A stretch of DNA of 40,913 nucleotides from a gamma proteobacterium IMCC1989 (GCA_000209515.2 AEVK01000067.1:1-40913); one strand, 5' to 3'. Counted from the first letter of the stretch, positions 10,153 to 18,744 are shown. The notes: generated from the sequence alone by a model not told the origin. Program-made: numbers and translations.

Positions 10153-10835
10153 ATGAAGATGTATTCAATTCGTCTGGTATTTATCTTTGCGCTTAGCATT
10201 ATATATTCTATATGCTCTTATAGTGCCTATGCCGTAAACATTCGCATTATCGACACACAAGGGCAGCCACTAGAAAACACCGTCGTATCGCTTCCCTCTG
10301 TCTCTAAACAGACTGACACTAATATCGCGGTAATGGACCAAATAAAACAACAATTTAGCCCTCGCGTACTTACCGTATCACAAGGGCAAGCCGTAAGCTT
10401 CCCTAATAGCGATAACGTTCGTCATCATGTGTATTCTTTTTAAAAGCGAAACCGTTTGAGATCAAATTATACAGCGGGACCTCAACATCTCCTGTGGTTT
10501 TCGATAGTCCCGGTATCATTGTTTTAGGCTGTAACATTCACGACAATATGGTCGGTTACATATTGGTCAAGGATGGTTACTGGTCAGGGATAAGTGCCAA
10601 AGACGGCATAATATCATTACCCACGCTCATCGAAGATACTGCTGCGACGATCTGGCACCCGCTTATGTCAGACGATGCTAATCAAATAAAAAAGATTATC
10701 TTAAGCGCTAAACAATTAACACAAACAGACACTATAACAATTACTTTAGATGTGACTCCGGTAACAGATAAAAAAGGGAATAGTTTCAAAGATCGATTTA
10801 AGCGCGGTAAAAAAACGGATGGCTATGATAACTAA
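10153..10835 (+). pseudogene. Cupredoxin-like ('methylamine utilization'-type) periplasmic protein, frameshifted
   Basis: A secreted small blue-copper-fold-like protein. The first frame (10153-10443, 96 residues) has a signal peptide and ends in FPNSDNVRHHVYSF before TAA. The second frame resumes from about 10449 with KPFEIKLYSG and VVFDSPGIIVLGCNIHDNMV, and runs to 10835. The two halves make one continuous family member. The break lies at a T5A4 run (10437-10445): one extra base, or a -1 slip, gives SFLKAKPFEIKLYSG. The histidines and the cysteine in GCNIHD are the likely metal ligands. Its 3' end overlaps the EAL gene by 17 bp, indicating translational coupling. It may be a decayed gene, a sequencing error, or less likely programmed frameshifting. 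Confidence 0.75.
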
Positions 10836-13167
10836 AACCTTACGTTTTCGAATAGGCTCCTTGCTGGCCGGACTATTGCTCGGTACAACTATGGTTGTAC
10901 TGATTGTCGTATGGTTTTCAACGGATCAATTCGCTAAAATTCAGGTAAAAAAAGAATTGACCGTTGGGGTCAATGTACTTGAGCGAGTGCTATCAAGCCG
11001 TGAGGATCTATTGGTCAATGCGGCAGAAGTACTTACCGCTGACTTTGGATTTAGACAAACAATTGCGAGTACGGATAACGCCACAATAAAAAGTGCGTTA
11101 ATCAATCATGGCGATCGCATTGGTGCTGATTTCATGGCAATACTCAATTTAAACGGAGTGGCCCAAGTATCGTTTGGTAATAACATTGAAGAGGATTATT
11201 TAAAAAACATTGCGCCATCGGTATTAACTGACGGTGGTGTTATTACTGTTGCGCCTATTAACGACCGTCTATATCAACTAGTGCTGGTCACCGTCGATGC
11301 GCCTAAGCCTATTGCGATTGCCGTGATCGGTTTTGAACTAGACTCCACTCTCGCAAATGAGTTAAAACAAATTACCGGACTTGATATTAGTTTTATTTTA
11401 GGTGGTAACACCCGCGATTCAGAAGCTGGAGAAAAACAATTTATTTCTACCATCACTGACGTGAATATTGATGAGCTAAGCAGTAACGTTGGCAATTTAT
11501 CGTGGCGAATACCGTTCACCTATCCACAATCACTTCAATCAACTGTATATTCTATTAACAAAGAAAATGACGTATCCGTTTATTTAAGTATTGACTTACA
11601 CCAAGTCTTTAACGAATTCGATTACTTACAACTAAAGATATCTTTAGTTTCTATTTTCTCTCTTTCTATTGGTTTATTTGCCGCCCTTATTTTTTCACAG
11701 AAACTCACACGCCCATTACATAAGCTATCAGCGATAGCAACCAACATTGCATCAGGCGACTATTCACAAACAATGAAAATAGGCACTGGAACAGAAGAAG
11801 TAAAAGACCTTGCAAAATCCATTAAAAAAATGCAGAACGAAATTTCACAAAGAGAAAAAGAAATAAAATATCGAGCGACACACGATATCACAACAGGATT
11901 AATCAACCGTACGGCTTTTATTGAAAAAGTAGAATTACACTTAAGCAGTAAAAAACAATTTCAAATAATTTGCTTTGGCATTAATAATATTCGACAAATA
12001 AGTAATATGTTTGGCCCGTCTATCGGTCAATTATGTTTAAAAAAAATAAGTACATATTTATCCAAACGCTTTATTTGTGTTGCCAGATCTAGTGATGAAC
12101 GTTTTATGGCCATGATTGATTATGAAATTGGCGCTGAAGATATTCACAATATTCATATACTACTAAAAGCTAGACTACAAGAATCTTTAGCTAAAGATAG
12201 CGTACACATCAATGCTGAAATTTTTATAGGCACTATTCCTTACGGGCACAACAGTAAGAATGTCGACAGTCTTATTAGAAAGCTAGACATCACTATGGAT
12301 GCTGGCTGTACTACCGACAACGAAGTTTGTCTATATCAGTCAGGCCAAGAAGCGGCTTATCTTGATCGACTACGCATTGTCGAAGAGCTGCGCCTTGCTA
12401 TCAACAACAAAGGCTCCAACTTAGCCATGTACTATCAGCCTAAACTTGATTTGAAAACAGGTCGAGTAGAGAAATTAGAGGCGTTAATACGTTGGCAGCA
12501 TGAAGAAAGAGGGTTTATTCCGCCCGATGTATTTATTCCATTAGCAGAACAATCGGGATTGATTAATTTATTAACCGAATGGATTATCGAAACCGTCATT
12601 ATACAAGTCGCTCAGTGGATTGAAGAAGGGATCAGATTTGAAGTGGCTATCAATTTATCTGCTCAAGATATCGCCAGACCAGAAATGCTCACAATCATCA
12701 ATAAGTTATTATTGAATTATAGTGTTCCTGCAGAGTTGTTATCTTTTGAAATAACCGAAAGCGAAATCATGAGCAAGCCAGAAGAAGCAATACGTCTTCT
12801 GAGCTTATTTAGGCGGCAGTCTTTCAGGTTAGCTATTGATGATTTCGGCACTGGTTACTCTTCTTTAGCTCAACTAAAAAATATGCCTGTTACGGAATTA
12901 AAAATTGATAGGGAGTTTGTTATGCACTTAGCTAACAATCCCGATGATAAAATTATTGTTCAATCGACGATTGATCTTGCTAGCAGCTTTAACTTAGGTG
13001 TTGTTGCAGAAGGCGTTGAAGATATTGAAACACTTAACTTATTAGCTGATTTAAAGTGTGATTGGGCACAAGGATATTTTATTGCACGACCTATGGCAGG
13101 GCATGACATATCTAACTGGCTTAAAGAATTCTATGCAAGCAACATGAGTTTATTGGCAGAAAAATGA
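10819..13167 (+). CDS. Membrane-bound EAL phosphodiesterase with degenerate GGDEF domain
   Basis: Predicted c-di-GMP hydrolase with an extracytoplasmic sensor. The 782-residue product has TM1 (about 12-34), a periplasmic sensor of about 240 residues, TM2 (about 275-296) and a HAMP linker (about 297-350). A GGDEF domain follows whose signature has become SSDERF, so it should not make c-di-GMP. The EAL domain starts near 545 with KLEALIRWQH and keeps AINLSAQDI, FEITESEIM, DDFGTGYSS (about 674), LKIDREFV, VAEGVED and QGYFIARPM, the set expected of an active enzyme. It sits between the cupredoxin-like and DUF3034-like genes with overlaps at both ends, so the periplasmic neighbours may feed its sensor. 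That link is inference. Confidence 0.93.
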   Translation: MAMITKTLRFRIGSLLAGLLLGTTMVVLIVVWFSTDQFAKIQVKKELTVGVNVLERVLSSREDLLVNAAEVLTADFGFRQTIASTDNATIKSALINHGDRIGADFMAILNLNGVAQVSFGNNIEEDYLKNIAPSVLTDGGVITVAPINDRLYQLVLVTVDAPKPIAIAVIGFELDSTLANELKQITGLDISFILGGNTRDSEAGEKQFISTITDVNIDELSSNVGNLSWRIPFTYPQSLQSTVYSINKENDVSVYLSIDLHQVFNEFDYLQLKISLVSIFSLSIGLFAALIFSQKLTRPLHKLSAIATNIASGDYSQTMKIGTGTEEVKDLAKSIKKMQNEISQREKEIKYRATHDITTGLINRTAFIEKVELHLSSKKQFQIICFGINNIRQISNMFGPSIGQLCLKKISTYLSKRFICVARSSDERFMAMIDYEIGAEDIHNIHILLKARLQESLAKDSVHINAEIFIGTIPYGHNSKNVDSLIRKLDITMDAGCTTDNEVCLYQSGQEAAYLDRLRIVEELRLAINNKGSNLAMYYQPKLDLKTGRVEKLEALIRWQHEERGFIPPDVFIPLAEQSGLINLLTEWIIETVIIQVAQWIEEGIRFEVAINLSAQDIARPEMLTIINKLLLNYSVPAELLSFEITESEIMSKPEEAIRLLSLFRRQSFRLAIDDFGTGYSSLAQLKNMPVTELKIDREFVMHLANNPDDKIIVQSTIDLASSFNLGVVAEGVEDIETLNLLADLKCDWAQGYFIARPMAGHDISNWLKEFYASNMSLLAEK

Positions 13168-13457
13168 TTCTCAACTACGCGTTATTTATCGCTGTAATTC
13201 TATTTATTCAAACAGCAAACGCTACTACGAATACAAACAATAAAGGCAAGCTATTAGGCACCGCAACCACAACCTCTTTAGAAGGTCCTACAGGGGGTGG
13301 TATTACTCCTTGGACAGTACTTAGTAGCTTTGCTACTCGGGTTAATGTTGCCGCTTATCGGTTAGCCTTCGGTATCGAATATAGACAAAAACCGGATAAC
13401 TTGAGTTTTGCAAAAGAAGAAGGTTGGTATCTTTCGTTAACCGCTTATTTGAGGTAA
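13164..13457 (+). pseudogene. Shrunken DUF3034-like protein, probable deletion remnant
   Basis: The 97-residue product has a signal peptide (about 1-20) and then KLLGTATTTSLEGPTGGG and ITPWTVLSSFATR. This resembles the start of the mature part of DUF3034-type outer-membrane-like proteins as I remember them. It then passes directly to GIEYRQKPDNLSFAKEE and GWYLSLTAYLR, which resemble the C-terminal region of the same family. Full-length members are near 280-300 residues, so most of the beta-strand-rich middle is missing without loss of frame. It overlaps the EAL stop by 4 bp (ATGA) and ends 3 bp before the haemoglobin gene. Family assignment is from memory; a genuine small protein is the alternative. 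Confidence 0.5.
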
Positions 13458-13460
13458 CAC

Positions 13461-13889
13461 ATGAAACTTATCGCCACATTACTATGTAGTTTATTATTCC
13501 TATCAGCATGTGCATCACCTCGACCGCTACAAACACTTTATGTAAAACTGGGCGGTTTAGGTATGATAGAAAATATCGCTGACGCTTTTATCAATCAAAT
13601 AGGCGAAAATGATCAGCTATACCCTTTTTTTGAAAATAGCAGCGTGGATCGTTTCAAGGAAAAGTTTGTTGAACATATCTGTATGATTAGCAATGGCCCT
13701 TGCGAATATACTGGTGATTCGATGCAAGACGTACACGCTAACATGGGAATAAATGAGGCAATTTTCAATCACACGGTAGAAGCATTAATAGATGCCATGA
13801 GCACTGTCGGCGTTTCTCATCGCTTACAGAACGAACTCTTAAAACGCTTAGCTCCGATGCGAAAAGACATTATTTATGTTGCGCGATGA
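13461..13889 (+). CDS. Lipid-anchored group 1 truncated haemoglobin
   Basis: A haem protein binding O2 or NO. The 142-residue product starts with a lipoprotein signal (lipobox LSAC, lipidated Cys17), so it should sit in the periplasm on a membrane rather than in the cytoplasm. The globin core shows TLYVKLGGLGMIENIADAF, FFENSSVDRFKEKFVEHIC, and NGPCEYTGDSMQDVHANM, where His92 is the likely proximal haem ligand. Ordinary group 1 truncated haemoglobins are about 120 residues; the signal accounts for the extra length. It is the last gene of the four-gene cassette and may supply gas-ligand information to the EAL sensor or detoxify NO. Both roles are inferred from context. Confidence 0.87.
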   Translation: MKLIATLLCSLLFLSACASPRPLQTLYVKLGGLGMIENIADAFINQIGENDQLYPFFENSSVDRFKEKFVEHICMISNGPCEYTGDSMQDVHANMGINEAIFNHTVEALIDAMSTVGVSHRLQNELLKRLAPMRKDIIYVAR

Positions 13890-13930
13890 AATAACACGCT
13901 CTAAATTCAACTTCTATAAAAAATAAAGCG

Positions 13931-14425
13931 CTAGCCCTTTTTGACTCGAATATTCACCAACAATAAATTTGTCTCTTTTGATGGTGATACAGACATTTCT
14001 TCAATCACCACGTTATGCTCATATTCCAGATCATGTAACCACTGCACTAACGACTCGTAAGGCACGTCGCTTAAACGTAAGCGCACATCATTATTTTTTC
14101 CCGGCTGAAAGCCTCGCATGGTCAGACCATTTTTTTGCAAACTGTCATCAATCAATTTAGCTAAGCCTTCTGATAACTGGCCAGAATTTGAGCTGCGAGA
14201 CTGTATTCTTTCTACTAAGGGAATAACACGAGAATATCGGTTATTTTCTGCCGACAATAATCGATACTGCTTTTCTTTATAGACCTCTATGGGCTCCACT
14301 AGTAAAAAATAGACCGCAAAGATAAGCATTAAAACACCAACAACTGTGATTATCTTTTTTTCAGAATCAGATCTTTCTTGCCAGTCATCTTTGATACGAT
14401 TGATTTGCGATTCGAATAATGCCAT
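13931..14425 (-). CDS. gspM: Type II secretion protein GspM
   Basis: Inner-membrane platform component that pairs with GspL. The 164-residue product from ATG 14425 has a charged cytoplasmic start, one membrane segment (about 27-43, VVGVLMLIFAVYFLLV), a coiled-coil-like helix, and a C-terminal ferredoxin-like domain with YESLVQWLHDLEYEHNVVIE, the typical GspM signature. A TTG one codon upstream is less likely. The ATG shares one base with the TGA of gspL (TGATG), indicating coupled translation. It is the last gene of the uninterrupted gsp run; the opposite-strand haemoglobin gene begins the neighbouring cassette 41 bp beyond its stop. Confidence 0.93.
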   Translation of the reverse strand: MALFESQINRIKDDWQERSDSEKKIITVVGVLMLIFAVYFLLVEPIEVYKEKQYRLLSAENNRYSRVIPLVERIQSRSSNSGQLSEGLAKLIDDSLQKNGLTMRGFQPGKNNDVRLRLSDVPYESLVQWLHDLEYEHNVVIEEMSVSPSKETNLLLVNIRVKKG

Positions 14426-15771
14426 CAAAATTTCTCCATACTAATACGTAACCGTGCCTGAAATTTATTATCAACAGCATTTGAACTCAACAATTCCGCC
14501 ACCAATCCTTTTTCTTCAATATCGGTACGCAACTTTTCCACCACTTGAAAGGAGTTTGCTTGAACACTTAACCGTAGCGTGGCTTCTTTATGATTATAGT
14601 TAATGGTCAATAAATCCACATCCAATGATTGGATCGCAGGTGCCACATAAGATAACAAACGAACGACCTCACTTGTTTTTCCATCGCCTCCGGCCATTTG
14701 ATTCAACTTATTCCTTAGAGATCTAACTGGATCTCTAACAACGCCTTGAGGAATTACTTTTCGGTATGAAACTTCTGTTTCTTTCGCTTTTATGAGTATT
14801 TTTTGTTTGCTTGTATAAATATCAAAAAGACTAACCGAGACAAATAATAATATAGAAAAAAGGCTTAGTACTCCTATTAATTTCCAACTTATTACTTGTT
14901 GCGAATCATTTTTCGGGGGCGCATAAGCACCCGTGCAAAAATCAATTGCATGTTGGTTAGTTAAAGATAAAACAGGAGCGGCCTCATAAAACTCACTATT
15001 CACTTCAGGGTTAACTGTATGAAAAACTCTAGTGGCTTTTTCTACGGTGTAAGATGAAGCGCCATCGTTTGACACATAAACTTTGTATTGCTGTAATAAT
15101 GCTTCGCTTTGCTCAATATCACCCACATCATTTTTTTCTTTTTCAAGATCAGTCGTTGGATCTATAGATAGCATGCCCTGTAAAAAAGTATCCGCTAATG
15201 CGTGCGTCGTAGAAAAGCCCATACCCTCTTTTTGATGAACCAACAACCTCCCTTGGTTAAACCACACAATAGATTCATCCGAATTTTGCTGTAAACACTG
15301 AAAATCAATCAACGCTCGAGCAATTGGCTTTTCTTTTTCTTGAAAAAATGCTAAAGCGCTCTCAAACCACTCACGTTCAATATAAGCGATAGTTGCCAGC
15401 CCTTTATTTTTTTCTCCAATGACGAAATGTAAATTTTCAACTTCATCAATAACGCTGTCTTCTACTTCATAAGGTAACATTTTTGCAAAGTGGCGCTTTT
15501 CTTTTTCATGGTACGGCACTTTTTTTACAACCACTTTTTCGCCCGAGACTATCAACACCGGTGGACTATCTACGGACGACAACCAAGTTAGTAATTCATC
15601 ACTATCACCATAGCTGGCCTCACTAATATCAACCGTATCATCCGTTAATAGCCAGCGATATTGTGCTGCCGAAAATGGATTAGCACTCGCTGATTGAGCC
15701 TCACTGTTTTCTTCGTCCACTAATTCGGGCGATATAAAAGACAGGCACTCTATGTAAGCATATTTTTTCAA
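14425..15771 (-). CDS. gspL: Type II secretion protein GspL
   Basis: Connects the cytoplasmic ATPase GspE to the inner-membrane platform. The 448-residue product has an actin-like cytoplasmic domain (about 1-300), one membrane segment (about 305-325, LIGVLSLFSILLFVSVSLF) and a periplasmic ferredoxin-like domain. The start is TTG at 15771, preceded by AAGGG at 7-nt spacing, and no better in-frame start exists. A 79-bp gap separates it from gspK, the largest inside the operon apart from the gspN break. An acidic stretch around 15100-15150 (EKEKNDVGDIEQSEA) looks like a variable linker. Confidence 0.92.
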   Translation of the reverse strand: MKKYAYIECLSFISPELVDEENSEAQSASANPFSAAQYRWLLTDDTVDISEASYGDSDELLTWLSSVDSPPVLIVSGEKVVVKKVPYHEKEKRHFAKMLPYEVEDSVIDEVENLHFVIGEKNKGLATIAYIEREWFESALAFFQEKEKPIARALIDFQCLQQNSDESIVWFNQGRLLVHQKEGMGFSTTHALADTFLQGMLSIDPTTDLEKEKNDVGDIEQSEALLQQYKVYVSNDGASSYTVEKATRVFHTVNPEVNSEFYEAAPVLSLTNQHAIDFCTGAYAPPKNDSQQVISWKLIGVLSLFSILLFVSVSLFDIYTSKQKILIKAKETEVSYRKVIPQGVVRDPVRSLRNKLNQMAGGDGKTSEVVRLLSYVAPAIQSLDVDLLTINYNHKEATLRLSVQANSFQVVEKLRTDIEEKGLVAELLSSNAVDNKFQARLRISMEKF

Positions 15772-15850
15772 ATCACAGCCCTTGGTATTTTTGCTATTTG
15801 TTTTTTCGTTTTTGTGTTCTATTCAAGACAAACTCGTTATGCGAGCATTT

Positions 15851-16993
15851 TCACAACTGCTGACGCGTTCGGCGTAACACTTTTGTTTTAACACCTTCCG
15901 ATGTCAGCTCTCTTTTGAGCAAACTTATTTGCCGACGTTGATAATCGTTAATCGTCACTTCTACTTCTAAAATAAAATATTCGCTTCCTGTCCTCAAACC
16001 TTCTGCATCGGGCCAAAAATCCGGATCATTATCAAATGCACGACTGATCGCATCACTAGCCAAAAATTCATCTGTAGATTCAAAGGCTTCTCTTGCATCA
16101 ACCACGTCGTCTTGTTCATCTGCACGCACTATTTGTTGCGCTATCGGTCTATCTGATAACAATAATTCGACATCAGTTTCGTCTAATGGTGTTTCTATAT
16201 TTTGCTGATTTAAACTACGCATGACCGGCACTAGAGCCGTATTAACATTGAAACCGACATCACTAGGCAATGCAATTAATAATGGAGAGAGATAATTATA
16301 AATGTCATTACTCATGCCTTTTATTTGGCGCAATTCAGTCACACTGATAAAGGGCTGATTGGCAGTGCGCAATGGTGCCTCTAGTGACGAGTAGTAACTG
16401 TCTTCTGCTCCACCCTGCCCCGTAATAGTATTATCACTATCAATCCAATCTATGACAGCCTCGGTAATCGATTGCGCCAATGTAGTATCTACAAGGTTGT
16501 CGGGCTGAGTTTGCAACAAACGCATAAAACGCTGCTGCCCCGTGGTAAATCGTTCGTTAAAAGTTCCTTGTGGATTATAAAGCGTAGGACGACCTTGGAG
16601 CTGATTAATATTAAAGCGGCTCAGCGCGTCCGTCAGCTGTGCCGTTATTGTTGCATCCTCCACGGGCACAGTCAGTTCCGTCATCCACTCTTCTTCTAGA
16701 TGATCATAACTACCTTGTTGGCCGTTTTTTACGTAACGACCATTGCTATTATCATCATCAGCATCTTGCTCTAGCATCCAACTGGCAAATTCTTCCACGC
16801 TGTAAATATAATGTTGTAATTGTGCACCAATAATATTGTGGCCTGCACGAGCAACTGACAATTGAAAGTCACCGGTAAACCGTGCAGCAATCGCAACAAT
16901 CACACTGGTAATAAAAACCGCAATTAGTAATACCGAGCCCTTCTGCCGTTTGTATCTTCGTATTTTTGAGTGTTTTTTTAAATGGTTTTTCAT
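15851..16993 (-). CDS. gspK: Type II secretion minor pseudopilin GspK
   Basis: The large minor pseudopilin thought to cap the pseudopilus tip with GspI and GspJ. The 380-residue length fits. The basic leader ends RRYKRQKG, followed by the hydrophobic helix SVLLIAVFITSVIVAIAA; as in other GspK proteins the glutamate-5 of ordinary pilins is missing. The alpha-helical insert domain includes the GspK-like DWIDSDNTITGQGGAEDSYY (about 186-205), which probably contributes metal ligands. ATG 16993 lies 4 bp after the gspJ stop. Confidence 0.95.
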   Translation of the reverse strand: MKNHLKKHSKIRRYKRQKGSVLLIAVFITSVIVAIAARFTGDFQLSVARAGHNIIGAQLQHYIYSVEEFASWMLEQDADDDNSNGRYVKNGQQGSYDHLEEEWMTELTVPVEDATITAQLTDALSRFNINQLQGRPTLYNPQGTFNERFTTGQQRFMRLLQTQPDNLVDTTLAQSITEAVIDWIDSDNTITGQGGAEDSYYSSLEAPLRTANQPFISVTELRQIKGMSNDIYNYLSPLLIALPSDVGFNVNTALVPVMRSLNQQNIETPLDETDVELLLSDRPIAQQIVRADEQDDVVDAREAFESTDEFLASDAISRAFDNDPDFWPDAEGLRTGSEYFILEVEVTINDYQRRQISLLKRELTSEGVKTKVLRRTRQQL

Positions 16994-16997
16994 ATAC

Positions 16998-17729
16998 TTA
17001 TTGCTGCGCTAAAGGAAACAGCCGAACGATAGCACCTACACCCACAATATCTATCGTAACTTCAATGGCAATGGGTAATTGATCATTTTTATCTCGTGAT
17101 TCCGGCCAACCGGTAATCCATGCTTCATCTTCTGCCGTCTGACTATTGCCAGATAAATACCGAAAGCGAATGCTCTTAATTTTTTCTATCAGTAGACGGC
17201 TTTTCACGAGTGGATCATTCACTGAGTCAATCGGCCGCCAATAATCACGCCATAAACTGACGGTAGGTTCTGTATTATCGTTAGCAAAATTTTCGTCTAC
17301 CTCATCGGCGGTAATTCGGTAACCAATAGCCTGTAAATTACTTCTGGGAATATCTAAAAAGTTGTTTTCGCCACTACGGACAAAACGCAATAAATAACTA
17401 TCATCACCTAAGGAAAGCCCACTCCCTTGAGATAGACGATCACCTAACAACCCCAGCATCACCGGTTGCGTATTACCAAAATTATCTTTCCAAGGTCGGG
17501 GCACGGCATGCTGTATATCATCCGCGAAAAATTGCCATACCCGTTGTACACTATTCATCTGCTGAGTAATTTTACTCACTCTGGATTCTATTTTGATTGC
17601 TCCATCCAACGCCTGAAAAGATAACAGCGCAATGACCGCCCCTAAACCCAAAGCCACCAACAGTTCAATTAGCGTAAAACCACGACTATATGGCTTTACG
17701 TTAATTGGCTTTGTATCGGCAAGTTTCAT
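16998..17729 (-). CDS. gspJ: Type II secretion minor pseudopilin GspJ
   Basis: Minor pseudopilin of the tip complex. The 243-residue product has a prepilin leader cut at SRG|FTLIELLVALGLGAV with the conserved Glu5. The globular domain includes FADDIQHAVPRPWKD and FRYLSGNSQ, typical of GspJ. Its ATG shares one base with the TAA of gspI, so the two are translationally coupled. A prepilin peptidase (GspO/PilD) is required but not encoded in this window. Confidence 0.95.
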   Translation of the reverse strand: MKLADTKPINVKPYSRGFTLIELLVALGLGAVIALLSFQALDGAIKIESRVSKITQQMNSVQRVWQFFADDIQHAVPRPWKDNFGNTQPVMLGLLGDRLSQGSGLSLGDDSYLLRFVRSGENNFLDIPRSNLQAIGYRITADEVDENFANDNTEPTVSLWRDYWRPIDSVNDPLVKSRLLIEKIKSIRFRYLSGNSQTAEDEAWITGWPESRDKNDQLPIAIEVTIDIVGVGAIVRLFPLAQQ

Positions 17730-18115
17730 TAGTGTATATAGCCATCTAAAGTCACTATCGGTTCATCGCGTTCAAGCCCTACCGTGGTGCGATAACGCAG
17801 CAATGCGCCGACGGTAGTTTTTTCTGGCTCAGTTATCACTAGCCATTCGGTGCCGGCCATTTCAACGCGCTCTTCTACGGTACTACGTAAGGTAGACTGG
17901 CTTAACTGACGTTCTAGCTTTAGGCGCACCATTTGATTATCAGCAATCCAAGTAGCGATGGCCTTATCTCGCAACGAGCCAGTATTATCTGCCTGTTTCA
18001 TCATTAACAGCATTAACGCTGGAATGGTTAACCCAACAATCGCAGTAGCGATTAACACTTCTAGCAGTGTAAAACCACGCTGGGTAGATAAAATGAATGG
18101 GGGATAACATCTCAT
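17729..18115 (-). CDS. gspI: Type II secretion minor pseudopilin GspI
   Basis: Minor pseudopilin that nucleates the tip complex. The 128-residue product has a prepilin leader cut at RG|FTLLEVLIATAIVGL, followed by a compact domain with WIADNQMVRLKLE, the GspI family signature. ATG 18115 overlaps the TGA of gspH by 4 bp (ATGA). Confidence 0.95.
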   Translation of the reverse strand: MRCYPPFILSTQRGFTLLEVLIATAIVGLTIPALMLLMMKQADNTGSLRDKAIATWIADNQMVRLKLERQLSQSTLRSTVEERVEMAGTEWLVITEPEKTTVGALLRYRTTVGLERDEPIVTLDGYIH

Positions 18116-18726
18116 TGCTGGCTCTCGATAATCGAATTACTCAGCTGGCCACGCTCATCAATAAAAATGCGGAAGCTTGCATCACTTTCATTTTTATCGA
18201 CGAAGGCAAACGTCAGTGAAAATTCTGATATCTCGCCGTTAGGGTAAAAAATAATACTTGGCGGTGTTGGAATCTCTTCACTTTCGTCATTTAACGATAG
18301 CTCGGTTAATGCCTCTAACAACACATCATCTATGGTGGCATCAATAAAAAATTCGTCTGCCAAACTAACGGTTGATAATGCATCGCTGTCTAGCGTTTTC
18401 CATGTATTGCTACTTTCTCTATTCTGATTATTTTCTTGGTAGCTATTTTGGCGATTGTTTTGGTGACTGTTTTGATAAGCATGCCAACTATAAGCCGTTG
18501 CAATTTCACCTTCTACATCAATACGCAAACCAATTAATTGCTGCTGAATTAATGCTTCGTCTAAAGCAAATTGCATTTGTGCAAATAGGGCTTTACCCAC
18601 ACTGTCTATTCGCTTTTCTGGAGAAGAGGTTGAGCCAGCAGAAATGGCCACTGCGGAACTGATCGCCGCCAAAATTAATAGCACCACCATTAACTCAAGT
18701 AAGGAAAATCCCGCTGCTCGTTTCAC
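18112..18726 (-). CDS. gspH: Type II secretion minor pseudopilin GspH, with Gln/Asn repeat insert
   Basis: Minor pseudopilin linking the GspG shaft to the tip. The 204-residue product starts at GTG 18726 with AAGGG at 8-nt spacing, and its leader is cut at AAG|FSLLELMVVLLILAA. Family members are usually near 150-190 residues. Extra length here comes partly from five four-residue repeats (residues 85-104: QNSH, QNNR, QNSY, QENN, QNRE) in the globular domain, and from an acidic Ser/Asp stretch. This is probably a surface loop grown by DNA repeat expansion. Confidence 0.92.
   Translation of the reverse strand: MKRAAGFSLLELMVVLLILAAISSAVAISAGSTSSPEKRIDSVGKALFAQMQFALDEALIQQQLIGLRIDVEGEIATAYSWHAYQNSHQNNRQNSYQENNQNRESSNTWKTLDSDALSTVSLADEFFIDATIDDVLLEALTELSLNDESEEIPTPPSIIFYPNGEISEFSLTFAFVDKNESDASFRIFIDERGQLSNSIIESQQ
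18415..18474 (-). repeat. 12-bp in-frame tandem repeat inside gspH
   Basis: Five diverged 12-bp units encode QNSH, QNNR, QNSY, QENN and QNRE. The period is a multiple of three, so the reading frame is kept. Confidence 0.8.
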
Positions 18727-18744
18727 ATTAGCAACCCTTGCAAT

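Noticed and set aside
10432-10451. Canonical programmed -1 frameshift site
   Set aside because: The T5A4 run allows the needed slip but does not match the X XXY YYZ heptamer, and no downstream stimulatory structure was obvious; kept only as an alternative.
10153-13889. The cassette as a recent insertion element or integron
   Set aside because: No transposase, integrase, terminal inverted repeat or target duplication was seen at either edge, and base composition does not stand out by eye.
16472-16833. Two overlapping plus-strand ORFs inside gspK
   Set aside because: Shadow frames of a clear gspK gene with low-complexity, improbable protein sequences.
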